A DNA stretch of 13,003 bases from an uncultured Collinsella sp. (GCA_900543275.1 UQQL01000057.1:1-13003); one strand, 5' to 3'. Shown: positions 1 to 6,971, numbered from the stretch's first letter. The notes: generated by a model from the sequence alone, not told the origin. Made by a program: numbers and translations.

Positions 1-48
1 CGAGATTACTACGCGTCTCGTGGGCTCGGAGATGTGTATAAGAGACAG
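1..48 (+). other. Nextera i7 adapter remnant (sequencing artefact)
   Basis: This stretch is library adapter and not genomic DNA. Positions 1-6 (CGAGAT) are the end of the P7 primer, 7-14 (TACTACGC) sit where the i7 index goes, 15-29 (GTCTCGTGGGCTCGG) are the Nextera read-2 adapter, and 30-48 (AGATGTGTATAAGAGACAG) are the 19-bp Tn5 mosaic end. Genomic sequence starts at 49. Translating through it gives the well-known spurious peptide MGSEMCIRDS, so any protein start in this region is false. Confidence 0.98.
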
Positions 49-536
49 CAGACCATTTGCAGCTGGACGACGAGCAGGTCATGGATGCCCTTTATTGCGC
101 CGCCGCCATCGGCCTCAACCTCACCACGAGCGCCTGCGTTGCCGGCGCCGAGGGCGGCTGTCAGGCCGAGGTCGGAAGTGCGGCCGCCATGGCCGCCGCC
201 GCGCTAGTGCAGATGCTCGGCGGCACACCCGAGCAGGCGCTCGACGCCAGTTCCATCGCGCTGAGTAATCTGCTGGGCCTCGTTTGTGACCCCGTCGGTG
301 GCCTCGTGGAGGTGCCCTGCCAAAACCGCAACGCCATCGGCGTGGCAGCCGCCTTTAGCTCCGCACAACTCGCCCTCGCCGGCATTAAGAGCCTGGTGCC
401 GTTTGACCAGATGGCACACGTCATGCTCTCGGTGGGCCACGCGTTGCCGGCCACGCTGCGCGAGACGGCCAAGGGCGGCATCGCGCAGGCTCCGGCCGCG
501 CTTTCGGCCTGTGCAAAATGCGGTGTGTGCGGATAG
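49..536 (+). CDS. sdaA: L-serine dehydratase (L-serine ammonia-lyase), C-terminal part; 5' end missing
   Basis: Iron-sulfur L-serine dehydratase, which deaminates L-serine to pyruvate and ammonia in the cytoplasm. Only the last ~162 codons are present; the reading frame is open back to the adapter, so the gene is cut by the contig end. The TTG at 57 is only a convenient numbering origin. Counting from it, the three cluster ligands are C35 (GAEGGCQAEVG), C77 and C88 (CDPVGGLVEVPC). Their 42- and 11-residue spacing equals that of C343, C385 and C396 in the Legionella enzyme. The protein ends CAKCGVCG, with a penultimate cysteine (C158). In the Legionella type-2 enzyme the penultimate cysteine folds back to cap the fourth iron. 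The full protein could be a fused alpha-beta SdaA or a separate alpha subunit; the missing 5' part decides this. A terminator follows directly. Confidence 0.95.
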
Positions 537-554
537 CGACAAAGAACGACTCGA

Positions 555-581
555 AGGTGGGACAAATGTCCCACCTCTTTT
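555..581 (+). terminator. Intrinsic terminator after sdaA
   Basis: A perfect 9-bp stem (AGGTGGGAC, 555-563, pairing with GTCCCACCT, 568-576) encloses a 4-nt AAAT loop. It is followed by CTTTT. It begins 19 nt after the sdaA stop codon. The U-tract is short, but stem strength and position fit rho-independent termination on +. The stem is symmetric, though no A-tract precedes it that would serve the other strand. Confidence 0.78.
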
Positions 582-622
582 GAATGCCACCGTTTCCGTA
601 CCACAATCAACTAGGTAATCGC

Positions 623-628
623 TATAAT
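623..628 (+). promoter_or_regulatory. Probable -10 box of the L,D-transpeptidase gene
   Basis: A perfect TATAAT lies 57 nt upstream of the chosen ATG, just after the sdaA terminator, where a new transcription unit should start. No convincing -35 hexamer sits 16-18 nt upstream: the 17-nt position reads ACCACA. The call therefore rests on the -10 box and its location alone. The 5' leader would be about 50 nt. Confidence 0.5.
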
Positions 629-685
629 GCAAGCCCAGTAAAAACACGATGAGCCGCAAGGCGAAATTCGAAGGATATGCATACG

Positions 686-2410
686 ATGTCGCAAAACGAT
701 CGAACTCAACTGATTCCCGATCCGCAGCAGCCGAGCAGGCACACCGGCGGCGTTCAGTCGCCGCGTCCTATCGCGCCGAGCCGCGGTCAGCAGCGTGGTG
801 CGGCAAACGCTTCGCAACGCCCGAACCAGCAGCGCCAGCAACGTCAGCAGCGCCAGGCAAACGGCAATACGCCCAAGCAGCCCCCCACGCACGCTCGAGG
901 CGATCGCGGCCCCGCGCGCAAACCCACCGAGAACAATAAGTCGGGCAAAAAGACGACGCTCTTTGTCGTCCTGGGTCTTATCGTCATTGTCTATATCGTA
1001 GGCGTCGTAGCGTTTTCGCAGGTAGCCTACCCCAACACCACCATCGCCGGCGTCGACGTCTCGTTCTCAAACGCTTCGTCTGCCGCCACCAAGGTCAACT
1101 CGGCGTGGAAGCACTATAAGCTCACCGTTACGGGCGATGACTTTAGCTGGACCTATCAGCCCGAGTCCGATGAGCCCATTGTCGACGGCGAAGCTGCCGT
1201 AAAAGAGATTATCAGCCGCAACGAAGCCATTATATGGCCGGTTCGCCTTGTAGAATCCTTAAGCGGCAAGACCAAAACAACCGCTAGCTCCAACGAAGTC
1301 GATCTTGATCAAGACGTCGACCTGTCCATGCTCTCCGATACCTTTGACCAAAAGCAGTTTGAGAAGGATCTGGGCACCGCCATCGATGAGTTTAACGAGG
1401 GCCGTTCGGGCACGTTCGAGGCCAATAGCTCCTATGACGAGCAGGCCGGCAAGTTTACCGTCGAGGAGGCGCGCTCCAACGAAAAACTCAACCGCGAGCA
1501 TGTCATTAAGTATGCCGAGCTCGAGCTTGCCTCGCTGGCCGAGACCGTAGATCTTTCCAAGCTCGGCAACGATGCCTATGAGCCGCTCAATGGAACGCTG
1601 ACCGATGATCAGATTCAGGCCGCATGCGATGCCGCCAATAACTTCTTGGGCGTCAACGTGACCCTCAAGCTTAACGGCGAGGATGCCGGCAAGGTTGATG
1701 GCAGCTCCGTGTTGCAGTGGATCAGCTTTGCCGATCCGGCCAACCCCACGCTCGATACGTCGCAGATCAGCAGCTGGGCAGCCGAGCTCGCCAACGGCTT
1801 TAATACCGTGGGCTCCACTCGCTGGTGGACGCGCGCCGATGGCAAGCAGTGCGCCGTCGAAGGCGGCGACTTTGGTTGGTCCATCGACAGCAGCTCGCTC
1901 GCCAAGCAGGTCGAAGACGCCATTAACAACAAGCAGACCGGCGAAATCGAGATCAAGTACTCCCAGAAGGCCGACACATTTACCGCCAAGGGCGAGCCCG
2001 ACTGGAAGGCCTATATCGACGTCGACCTGTCCGAGCAGCATGCGCGCTACTACGACGAGAGCGGCAACATCGTGTGGGAGGCCAACTTTATTTCTGGCAA
2101 ACCGGGCGAAGACGCCACCCCCGAGGGCGTATGGCAGATCAACAGCAACGATGGCGCCAGCAAACTCATCGGTGCCAAGGACCCCGAGACCGGCAAGCCC
2201 AAATACGAGAGCCCGGTAAGCTACTGGATGCCGTTCGAGGGCAATATGGTCGGATTCCACGACGCCACCTGGCAAAACGATTCGAGTTTCGATAACGCCG
2301 AATCGTACAAGTGGTGCGGTAGCCACGGTTGTATCAACCTGCGTCTGGCCGATGCCAAGTCGCTCCACGAGCGCATCAAAGTCGGCCTCTGCGTGGTCGT
2401 GCACTCGTAA
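686..2410 (+). CDS. Membrane-anchored L,D-transpeptidase (YkuD) with peptidoglycan-binding region
   Basis: Likely peptidoglycan cross-linking enzyme that makes 3-3 links or attaches proteins to the wall, acting outside the membrane. I chose ATG 686 (574 aa) because AAGGA at 671-675 leaves 10 nt to it but only 1 nt to the in-frame ATG 677. Residues 1-88 are a cytoplasmic, Pro/Gln/Arg/Asn-rich tail with QQRQQRQQRQ at about 48-57. A single membrane helix spans about 89-112 (LFVVLGLIVIVYIVGVVAF), with no signal-peptidase site evident. Residues ~115-435 look like the putative peptidoglycan-binding domains (PG_binding_4 type) that precede YkuD in Gram-positives. The YkuD domain is ~443-574, with H525 (GFHDA) and the catalytic SHGCINLR motif (H547, C549). 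It is probably monocistronic, since 132 nt and a stem-loop separate it from the next gene. The family is certain; substrate and cross-link type are inferred. Confidence 0.93.
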   Translation: MSQNDRTQLIPDPQQPSRHTGGVQSPRPIAPSRGQQRGAANASQRPNQQRQQRQQRQANGNTPKQPPTHARGDRGPARKPTENNKSGKKTTLFVVLGLIVIVYIVGVVAFSQVAYPNTTIAGVDVSFSNASSAATKVNSAWKHYKLTVTGDDFSWTYQPESDEPIVDGEAAVKEIISRNEAIIWPVRLVESLSGKTKTTASSNEVDLDQDVDLSMLSDTFDQKQFEKDLGTAIDEFNEGRSGTFEANSSYDEQAGKFTVEEARSNEKLNREHVIKYAELELASLAETVDLSKLGNDAYEPLNGTLTDDQIQAACDAANNFLGVNVTLKLNGEDAGKVDGSSVLQWISFADPANPTLDTSQISSWAAELANGFNTVGSTRWWTRADGKQCAVEGGDFGWSIDSSSLAKQVEDAINNKQTGEIEIKYSQKADTFTAKGEPDWKAYIDVDLSEQHARYYDESGNIVWEANFISGKPGEDATPEGVWQINSNDGASKLIGAKDPETGKPKYESPVSYWMPFEGNMVGFHDATWQNDSSFDNAESYKWCGSHGCINLRLADAKSLHERIKVGLCVVVHS

Positions 2411-2478
2411 CGCAGCTAACGTCTACAACAAGTAAACAGCACGGCGACAAAACTTACAGTACCGTCATCCGCAACTTC

Positions 2479-2508
2479 TATACGCCCGCCTATCGCGACG
2501 GGCGTATA
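2479..2508 (+). terminator. Stem-loop between the transpeptidase and the ABC export operon; possible weak terminator
   Basis: A perfect 10-bp inverted repeat (TATACGCCCG, 2479-2488, with CGGGCGTATA, 2499-2508) has a 10-nt loop. It sits 68 nt after the transpeptidase stop and 34 nt before the next start codon. No U-tract follows, so termination would be weak. TATACT at 2507-2512 resembles a -10 box and overlaps the 3' edge of the stem, but no good -35 is visible. It may instead act as an attenuator or a processing site for the operon transcript. Confidence 0.45.
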
Positions 2509-2542
2509 TACTTATCGGAGCCATATCGATAAAGGAGACGCT

Positions 2543-3982
2543 ATGTCCAAGGTCCCCACGATCAATCCGGGTCCTGACGATTCCGATCGCATGCCCCAAG
2601 ATGCCACCGAGACCCTGCCGATTATCAGCGCTGCAGACACCAAGCAGCCCCAAACGAGTCTCGACGATTCGACCGATATCTCCGATGAAGAAGCCTATGC
2701 AAAGCTCAAGGCAAAGCGTGCCGAGCGTCGGCGCAAAAAGCTGATTCGACGCGGTATTGCCGCCGGCGTCGTGGGTGCCATCGCACTCATTGCCATTGTC
2801 GCAACCCTGGTTATCAATGCGCAGCCGCAGGGCGCCAGCGGGCCTGTGACCGACATGGTGACCGAGGGCACGTTTACCACAACGGTCGAGGCGAAAGGCC
2901 AGCTCAAACCCATTTCGTCCTCAGTGGTCTCCCCTTCTGTCGACGGCACGGTCGATTCGATCAACGTGCAGGCAGGCCAATCCGTCAACGAGGGCGACGT
3001 GCTCATGACCATTAAAAACGACGAGCTCGATCGCAACGTTGCCGAGGCGCAGCGTGCAGTAGCAGCCGCTCAGGAAGACCTCGCCAACGCGCAGAAAGCC
3101 CTCGCTTCCGCGCAGGCCACCCCAACGACGGACGTCGATGGAGCTTCCGCCGCAGCGGCAGGCGCCTCCGCTGGGTACGCCGACACGAACACCGTATCGG
3201 CCGCACAGCGCAGCCTCGCATCAGCCCAAGCAAACCTCGATCAGGCGAACGCCAAGGCCGCCGGGCGCACGGTTACGGCGCCGAGCTCGGGCAGCATCGT
3301 GGAGCTTAACGCCAAGGTGGGCGCTACGGTAACAGGCGGCATGATCATGGGCGAAAGCGATACGAGCGGCGGCAAGCAGTGCATGCAGATCGCCGACCTC
3401 TCCAAGATGAAGGTAACGGTTCAGGTGGGCGAAAAGGATATCGCCAAGATCGCCGTGGGCCAGAGCGCCAACGTGACCTATCCCGCGTTTCCCGATATTG
3501 TGAGCCAAGGCACCGTCACGGCTATCGCCTCGGTGGCAAACTCCGACACCGCCAACGGTGGCGGCGGGAGCGCAACCTTTAACGTCGACATCCTCATCGA
3601 AGCGCCCGACGCTCGCCTTAAGCCTGGCATGACTGCCGAGGTATCGGTGGTGACCGAGCAGCTCGACGACGTGGTGATGGTGCCGACGATGGCGCTCATG
3701 ACCGAAGACGGCGAACACTATTACGTCAACGTGGCAACCGATGACGAGGGCAAGCAAACCCGTCGCGTGAAGGTGACCGTCGTGACACAAAACGATGACG
3801 AAGCCGTGGTCGGCAAGACACAGGTCAAGCACGATGAACAGGGCAACGAGATCAACCCTAACGTGCCGGTTACCAAGCTGCGCGATGGCGACACCCTCGT
3901 CATGGACACCGGAGCGGGCGCAACGGCTGACGGCGGCTACAGCGCGGATTCGGGCAGCATGTCTGCCGACGAGGGTATGTAA
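2543..3982 (+). CDS. Membrane-fusion (HlyD/MacA-like) subunit of an ABC exporter
   Basis: Adaptor protein of a MacAB-type efflux or export system in a Gram-positive, anchored in the membrane and acting outside the cell. ATG 2543 follows AAAGGAG (2531-2537) by 5 nt. The protein is 479 aa. Residues 1-70 are cytoplasmic, acidic then strongly basic (KAKRAERRRKKLIRR). One helix spans ~71-92. The first lipoyl half-motif is ~124-160 and an Ala/Gln-rich coiled-coil hairpin is ~162-240. It is interrupted at ~193-215 by a low-complexity Ala/Gly/Ser loop. The second lipoyl half (TVTAPSSGSIVELNAKVG) is 243-260. Beta-barrel and membrane-proximal regions run to ~455, and the tail is Gly/Ser/Asp-rich. Its stop overlaps the ATPase start (TAATG). 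The hairpin is short, as expected without an outer-membrane partner. Substrate unknown: peptide, lipid or antibiotic are all possible. Confidence 0.9.
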   Translation: MSKVPTINPGPDDSDRMPQDATETLPIISAADTKQPQTSLDDSTDISDEEAYAKLKAKRAERRRKKLIRRGIAAGVVGAIALIAIVATLVINAQPQGASGPVTDMVTEGTFTTTVEAKGQLKPISSSVVSPSVDGTVDSINVQAGQSVNEGDVLMTIKNDELDRNVAEAQRAVAAAQEDLANAQKALASAQATPTTDVDGASAAAAGASAGYADTNTVSAAQRSLASAQANLDQANAKAAGRTVTAPSSGSIVELNAKVGATVTGGMIMGESDTSGGKQCMQIADLSKMKVTVQVGEKDIAKIAVGQSANVTYPAFPDIVSQGTVTAIASVANSDTANGGGGSATFNVDILIEAPDARLKPGMTAEVSVVTEQLDDVVMVPTMALMTEDGEHYYVNVATDDEGKQTRRVKVTVVTQNDDEAVVGKTQVKHDEQGNEINPNVPVTKLRDGDTLVMDTGAGATADGGYSADSGSMSADEGM

Positions 3983-4755
3983 TGCGTCCCGTCATCGACA
4001 TCCGCAACGTGCACCGCATCTTTGAGAGCGAAGCGGGTTGCGCCCACATCTTGCACAACGTGAGCCTGGCGGTAGATCCCGGCGAGTTCGTCGCCATTAC
4101 CGGCCCCTCGGGCTCGGGCAAATCAACGCTCATGAACATCCTAGGTTGCCTGGATAAGCCGACGGCGGGCGACTACTACCTGCAAGGGCTCAACGTGGCC
4201 GAGCTCGATGATGACGAGCTCACCGAAGTCCGCGCCCTGAGCATCGGCTTTGTCTTTCAGAGCTTCAACCTGCTGCCGCGCCTGTCGGTTATCGAAAACG
4301 TCATGCTGCCGCTGGCCTACACCAACGTACCCTGTAGCCAGCGCGAAATGCGCGCCGTGCACGCGCTGCAGGCCGTCACGCTGCCCGTCGACCACTGGGA
4401 CCACCGCATATCCGAGCTCTCGGGCGGCCAGATGCAGCGTGTCGCCATCGCACGTGCCCTCGTCAACGATCCGCCTATCATTTTGGCTGACGAGCCGACG
4501 GGAAACCTGGACTCCGCCACTGGAGCGCTCGTCATGGAAACCTTCCATAAGCTCCAGGAGCGCGGCAAGACCATCATACTCATCACGCACGACCCCGGCA
4601 TCGCCGCCGAGGCCGACCGTGCCGTGACCATCCGCGACGGTCGTATACACGACGGCGCGTATATTCCACATACACCGCGGACCCTGCGCAGCGCCGTAGA
4701 TAGCCTGCCCATGATTTCCGCCTCCGCCAACCCGCCGAAAGGAGTGGTGGCATGA
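3982..4755 (+). CDS. ABC transporter ATP-binding protein (MacB/LolD-like)
   Basis: ATPase that powers the adjacent permease and adaptor at the cytoplasmic face. It has 257 aa and all core motifs: Walker A GPSGSGKST (41-49), Q-loop VFQSFNLLPR (91-100), signature LSGGQMQRVAIARAL (146-160), Walker B IILADE (166-171), the EPTGNLD motif typical of the MacB/LolD/FtsE group (171-177), and the H-loop ITHD (201-204). The ATG overlaps the previous stop codon by one base, and GAGGG at 3971-3975 lies 6 nt upstream. About 35 C-terminal residues beyond the usual end (IPHTPRTLRSAVD onward) are an extension of unknown role. That segment also carries the ribosome-binding site of the permease, so the three genes should be translated in step. 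Confidence 0.94.
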   Translation: MRPVIDIRNVHRIFESEAGCAHILHNVSLAVDPGEFVAITGPSGSGKSTLMNILGCLDKPTAGDYYLQGLNVAELDDDELTEVRALSIGFVFQSFNLLPRLSVIENVMLPLAYTNVPCSQREMRAVHALQAVTLPVDHWDHRISELSGGQMQRVAIARALVNDPPIILADEPTGNLDSATGALVMETFHKLQERGKTIILITHDPGIAAEADRAVTIRDGRIHDGAYIPHTPRTLRSAVDSLPMISASANPPKGVVA

Positions 4756-5966
4756 GCGCCCGCGATCTCATCCAGGAAGCACTTCACTCGCTCGAGGCCA
4801 ACAAGGGGCGCAGCCTGCTCACCATCCTGGGCATCGTCATTGGCATCGCATCGGTCATCGCCATGACTTCGCTCATCGGCGGCATCCAAAACAGCCTGGT
4901 CAACAGCCTGGGGCTCAATGCAGCCCGCATGGTGCAGATCTATTCGTCCCAAGAACTCACTGATTCTGACGTCCAGAAGCTTCAAAAACTGGTGCCGCAG
5001 ATAGAGCAGATCGGCATTGTCGACAGCGCGTATACCGAGTATAAGACCGGCGATAAAAGCTATACCGTCATGGCACAGGGTGTCGACAGCGACATGCTCG
5101 ACGCCGTGGGTGCCAGCAAGCTCGTTGCGGGACGTGTCTATTCACAGGCCGAGTCTCAATCAGGCTCGCGCGTGGCGCTCATCAGCCGTGGCGGCGCCGA
5201 TCAGCTTTACGGCAACGAACAGGACGCACTGGGGAAAACCATCAAGGTGTCCAACGGCGAGGTGCAGATTGTAGGCGTGATTGATGGCGGCAGCGACTCC
5301 ATGGGCTCGCTCACGTTGTATATGCCACGCGAAACCATCTCCGGCCTGTTTGGCGACGAGAATCCTTCATTCCCCAGCGTGACGGCACTTGCTGCCGAGG
5401 GCACGGACATGGACGAGCTCTGCAAGACCATCGAGTCTAAGGTGCGCGCGATGAAGGGCATCTCGGAGGATGATGAGTACGACAGCGTATCGGCGACCTC
5501 CATGAAAAGCGCCATCGATGCGCTCAACTCGTTTATGGGCGCCTTCTCGCTCATCATGGGCGCTGTCGCCAGTATCTCACTGCTTGTCGGCGGAATCGGC
5601 ATTATGAATATGATGCTTACCAACGTGACTGAGCGCATCCGCGAGATCGGTATTCGCCGTGCCTTGGGCGCCAGTCGTCGCGATATCACCGCGCAGTTTT
5701 TGGCCGAGTCCTCGGCGCTGTGCGTCACCGGTGGCCTACTGGGTGTCCTGATTGGCTATCTGCTGGCCTGGGGCCTTGCGATGTTTGCTGCAGGATCAGG
5801 GGTTCTCAGCGAGCTCGGTGCCAGCGGGCAAATCACACCGAGCTTTTCAATCGCCACGGTGCTGCTGGCCTTCGGCGTCTCCGTCGGCATCGGCGTAATC
5901 TTTGGCTTCTACCCCGCTCGCCGCGCGGCAAAGCTCAACCCGGTGGAGTGCCTACGCTACCAGTAA
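4752..5966 (+). CDS. ABC transporter permease (MacB-type, FtsX domain)
   Basis: Membrane subunit of the MacAB-type exporter, in which an extracellular domain couples ATP hydrolysis to substrate movement without a transmembrane channel of its own (known for MacB). It has 404 aa and starts at an ATGA overlap with the ATPase stop; AAAGGAG (4738-4744) lies 7 nt upstream. Helix 1 is ~21-43 (SLLTILGIVIGIASVIAMTS). The periplasmic-core-domain-like region is ~45-255. FtsX helices are ~262-290, ~322-346 and ~364-388. The cytoplasmic loop TERIREIGIRRALGASRRDI (293-312) and the ending YPARRAAKLNPVECLRYQ are classic family marks. Substrate is not predictable. The last codons are duplicated just downstream. 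Confidence 0.94.
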   Translation: MSARDLIQEALHSLEANKGRSLLTILGIVIGIASVIAMTSLIGGIQNSLVNSLGLNAARMVQIYSSQELTDSDVQKLQKLVPQIEQIGIVDSAYTEYKTGDKSYTVMAQGVDSDMLDAVGASKLVAGRVYSQAESQSGSRVALISRGGADQLYGNEQDALGKTIKVSNGEVQIVGVIDGGSDSMGSLTLYMPRETISGLFGDENPSFPSVTALAAEGTDMDELCKTIESKVRAMKGISEDDEYDSVSATSMKSAIDALNSFMGAFSLIMGAVASISLLVGGIGIMNMMLTNVTERIREIGIRRALGASRRDITAQFLAESSALCVTGGLLGVLIGYLLAWGLAMFAAGSGVLSELGASGQITPSFSIATVLLAFGVSVGIGVIFGFYPARRAAKLNPVECLRYQ

Positions 5967-5997
5967 GCCACCACCAGCTACCAGTAAGCCACCACCA
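5956..5997 (+). repeat. 21-bp perfect tandem duplication across the permease stop codon
   Basis: Bases 5956-5976 are repeated exactly as 5977-5997. The unit begins GCTACCAGTAAGCC and ends in ACCACCA, so it contains the last two codons (Tyr-Gln) and the TAA stop of the permease. The second copy lies entirely after the stop and does not alter the protein. It looks like a slippage or short-duplication event, or an assembly error between similar reads. Confidence 0.9.
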
Positions 5998-5999
5998 AC

Positions 6000-6068
6000 A
6001 AGTTGCGGTGAATCAGGGACTGAATATGCTATCTAGCAGCTAAAACAGACACTATTTCACCGCAACTT
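6000..6068 (+). repeat. 69-bp composite palindrome (REP/MITE-like); may also terminate the export operon
   Basis: A 13-bp perfect inverted repeat (AAGTTGCGGTGAA, 6000-6012, with TTCACCGCAACTT, 6056-6068) frames the element. Pairing continues imperfectly inward to 23-nt arms (6000-6022 and 6046-6068, 19 of 23 matching). Near the centre sits a second small hairpin, TGCTA-TC-TAGCA (6027-6038). This nested symmetry, in the intergenic space after an operon, resembles dispersed bacterial palindromes. From memory, similar TTGCGGTGAA palindromes recur in Collinsella genomes; I could not verify this. No U-tract follows, but the hairpin could still stop transcription. The composition change of the contig begins right after it. 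Confidence 0.7.
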
Positions 6069-6080
6069 ATTGAAGGGTGT

Positions 6081-6218
6081 TTGCGCCAGTTCTGGGCGTC
6101 GTCCTCGAGCTATCAATGGATGACGGGCTTGTACGGGTCGAGCTTGCTCGGGGCGCTCCTCCTCGCGGGCGAGAGGGCGCGCAGGCGCGGCGAGCGCCTA
6201 GCGCGCGAACTCCCGTAA
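6081..6218 (+). pseudogene. Possible 3' end of an unidentified membrane protein (5' part absent)
   Basis: An open frame (stop TAA 6216-6218) reads from about 6081. Its later part, WMTGLYGSSLLGALLLAG followed by ERARRRGERLARELP, looks like a last membrane helix with a basic cytoplasmic tail. Codon third positions are almost all G or C, as in the cobalamin genes and unlike the left half. There is no start codon with a ribosome-binding site, and the frame runs upstream into the palindrome until a stop at 6021. The piece is therefore either a gene cut by the composition junction or a chance frame. It converges on cobK and overlaps its 3' end by 21 nt. Family not recognised. Confidence 0.4.
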
Positions 6219-6971
6219 GAGCGCGTCTTCCACTTCCCGAAGCGAAAGGGCCCCGCCTCCCTCGGCGGGACGGGCGACCACGATGCAGCGCGCTCCCACG
6301 CCGCGCGCGGAGGCGATCTTCTCGGCCGTGCCGCCTACGGTTCCCGAGTCCTTGGTCACAAGCCACTGGGCGCCCACCTGCCGAAGCATCGCCTCGTTGA
6401 GCTCGCGGGTGAAGGGCCCCTGCATGCCGATGACGTGCGACGGCGAAAACCCCGCGTCGATGCACTTCGTTATAGCACTGGGCAGCGGGAGCACGCGCAC
6501 GAAGAAGCGCTCCGCGAAATCGGCGACGCGCGTGTAGGGAGCAAGCTCCTTGCTCCCCGTCGTGAGAAGAGCGCGACCCGGGTTCTCGGAGAGAAAGCGC
6601 GCCGCGCAGGCGATCGACGCGACCGACACGACGCCTTTGGGCAGCGCCTCGACCGGGCGCGCAAGGCGCAGGCATCGTGCACCCACGGCGAGCGAAGCGG
6701 CCCGGATGTTGCCGCTTGCGAGCGTAGCGAAGGGGTGCGTGGCGTCGACAACGATGCGCGCGCCGGAAAGCTCGCGCTCCATGTCAGCCTCGTCGAGCCT
6801 GCCCGCATGCACCTCGATGCCTGGAAGCTCGCCCAAAAGCTCGCCTCCGTACTCGGTTGCCGCATAGGCACGGGCGGGGATGCCCGCCCCGCTCGCCCAT
6901 TCGCACAGAAGGCGGCCCTCGGTGGTGCCGGCGAAGAAGCGCAGCGCCGGCGCGGATGCGGGCGCCGTCAC
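6198..6971 (-). CDS. cobK: Precorrin-6A (cobalt-precorrin-6A) reductase
   Basis: NAD(P)H-dependent reductase of the corrin ring pathway (CobK/CbiJ family), reducing precorrin-6A or its cobalt form; cytoplasmic. It has 257 aa, a usual length. Visible marks are the nucleotide-binding GTTEGR (15-20), VVDATHPFA (74-82), LLTTGSKEL (135-143), GPFTRELNEAML (185-196) and VTKDSGTVGG (205-214). The GTG start overlaps the cbiC stop (GTGA), so translation is probably coupled. It is the last gene of the minus-strand operon in this window. An anaerobic coriobacterium would use the cobalt-early route, so cbiJ would be the equivalent name. No terminator is evident downstream. Confidence 0.93.
   Translation of the reverse strand: MTAPASAPALRFFAGTTEGRLLCEWASGAGIPARAYAATEYGGELLGELPGIEVHAGRLDEADMERELSGARIVVDATHPFATLASGNIRAASLAVGARCLRLARPVEALPKGVVSVASIACAARFLSENPGRALLTTGSKELAPYTRVADFAERFFVRVLPLPSAITKCIDAGFSPSHVIGMQGPFTRELNEAMLRQVGAQWLVTKDSGTVGGTAEKIASARGVGARCIVVARPAEGGGALSLREVEDALLREFAR

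Noticed and set aside
677..679. Upstream ATG for the L,D-transpeptidase
   Set aside because: It leaves only 1 nt after AAGGA; the ATG at 686 is properly spaced.
1259..2404. 381-codon open frame on - opposite the L,D-transpeptidase gene
   Set aside because: It is a mirror of a GC-rich coding region, has no recognisable domain, and the opposite frame has a clear catalytic motif.
5967..6197. Searched for a tRNA, attachment site or transposase scar at the composition change
   Set aside because: Only the 21-bp duplication and the palindrome are visible; there is no tRNA fold, target-site duplication or integrase.
6077..6400. 107-codon + frame starting at 6077
   Set aside because: Its Arg/Pro/Ala-rich sequence mostly shadows cobK; the neighbouring frame ending at 6218 is the better coding candidate.
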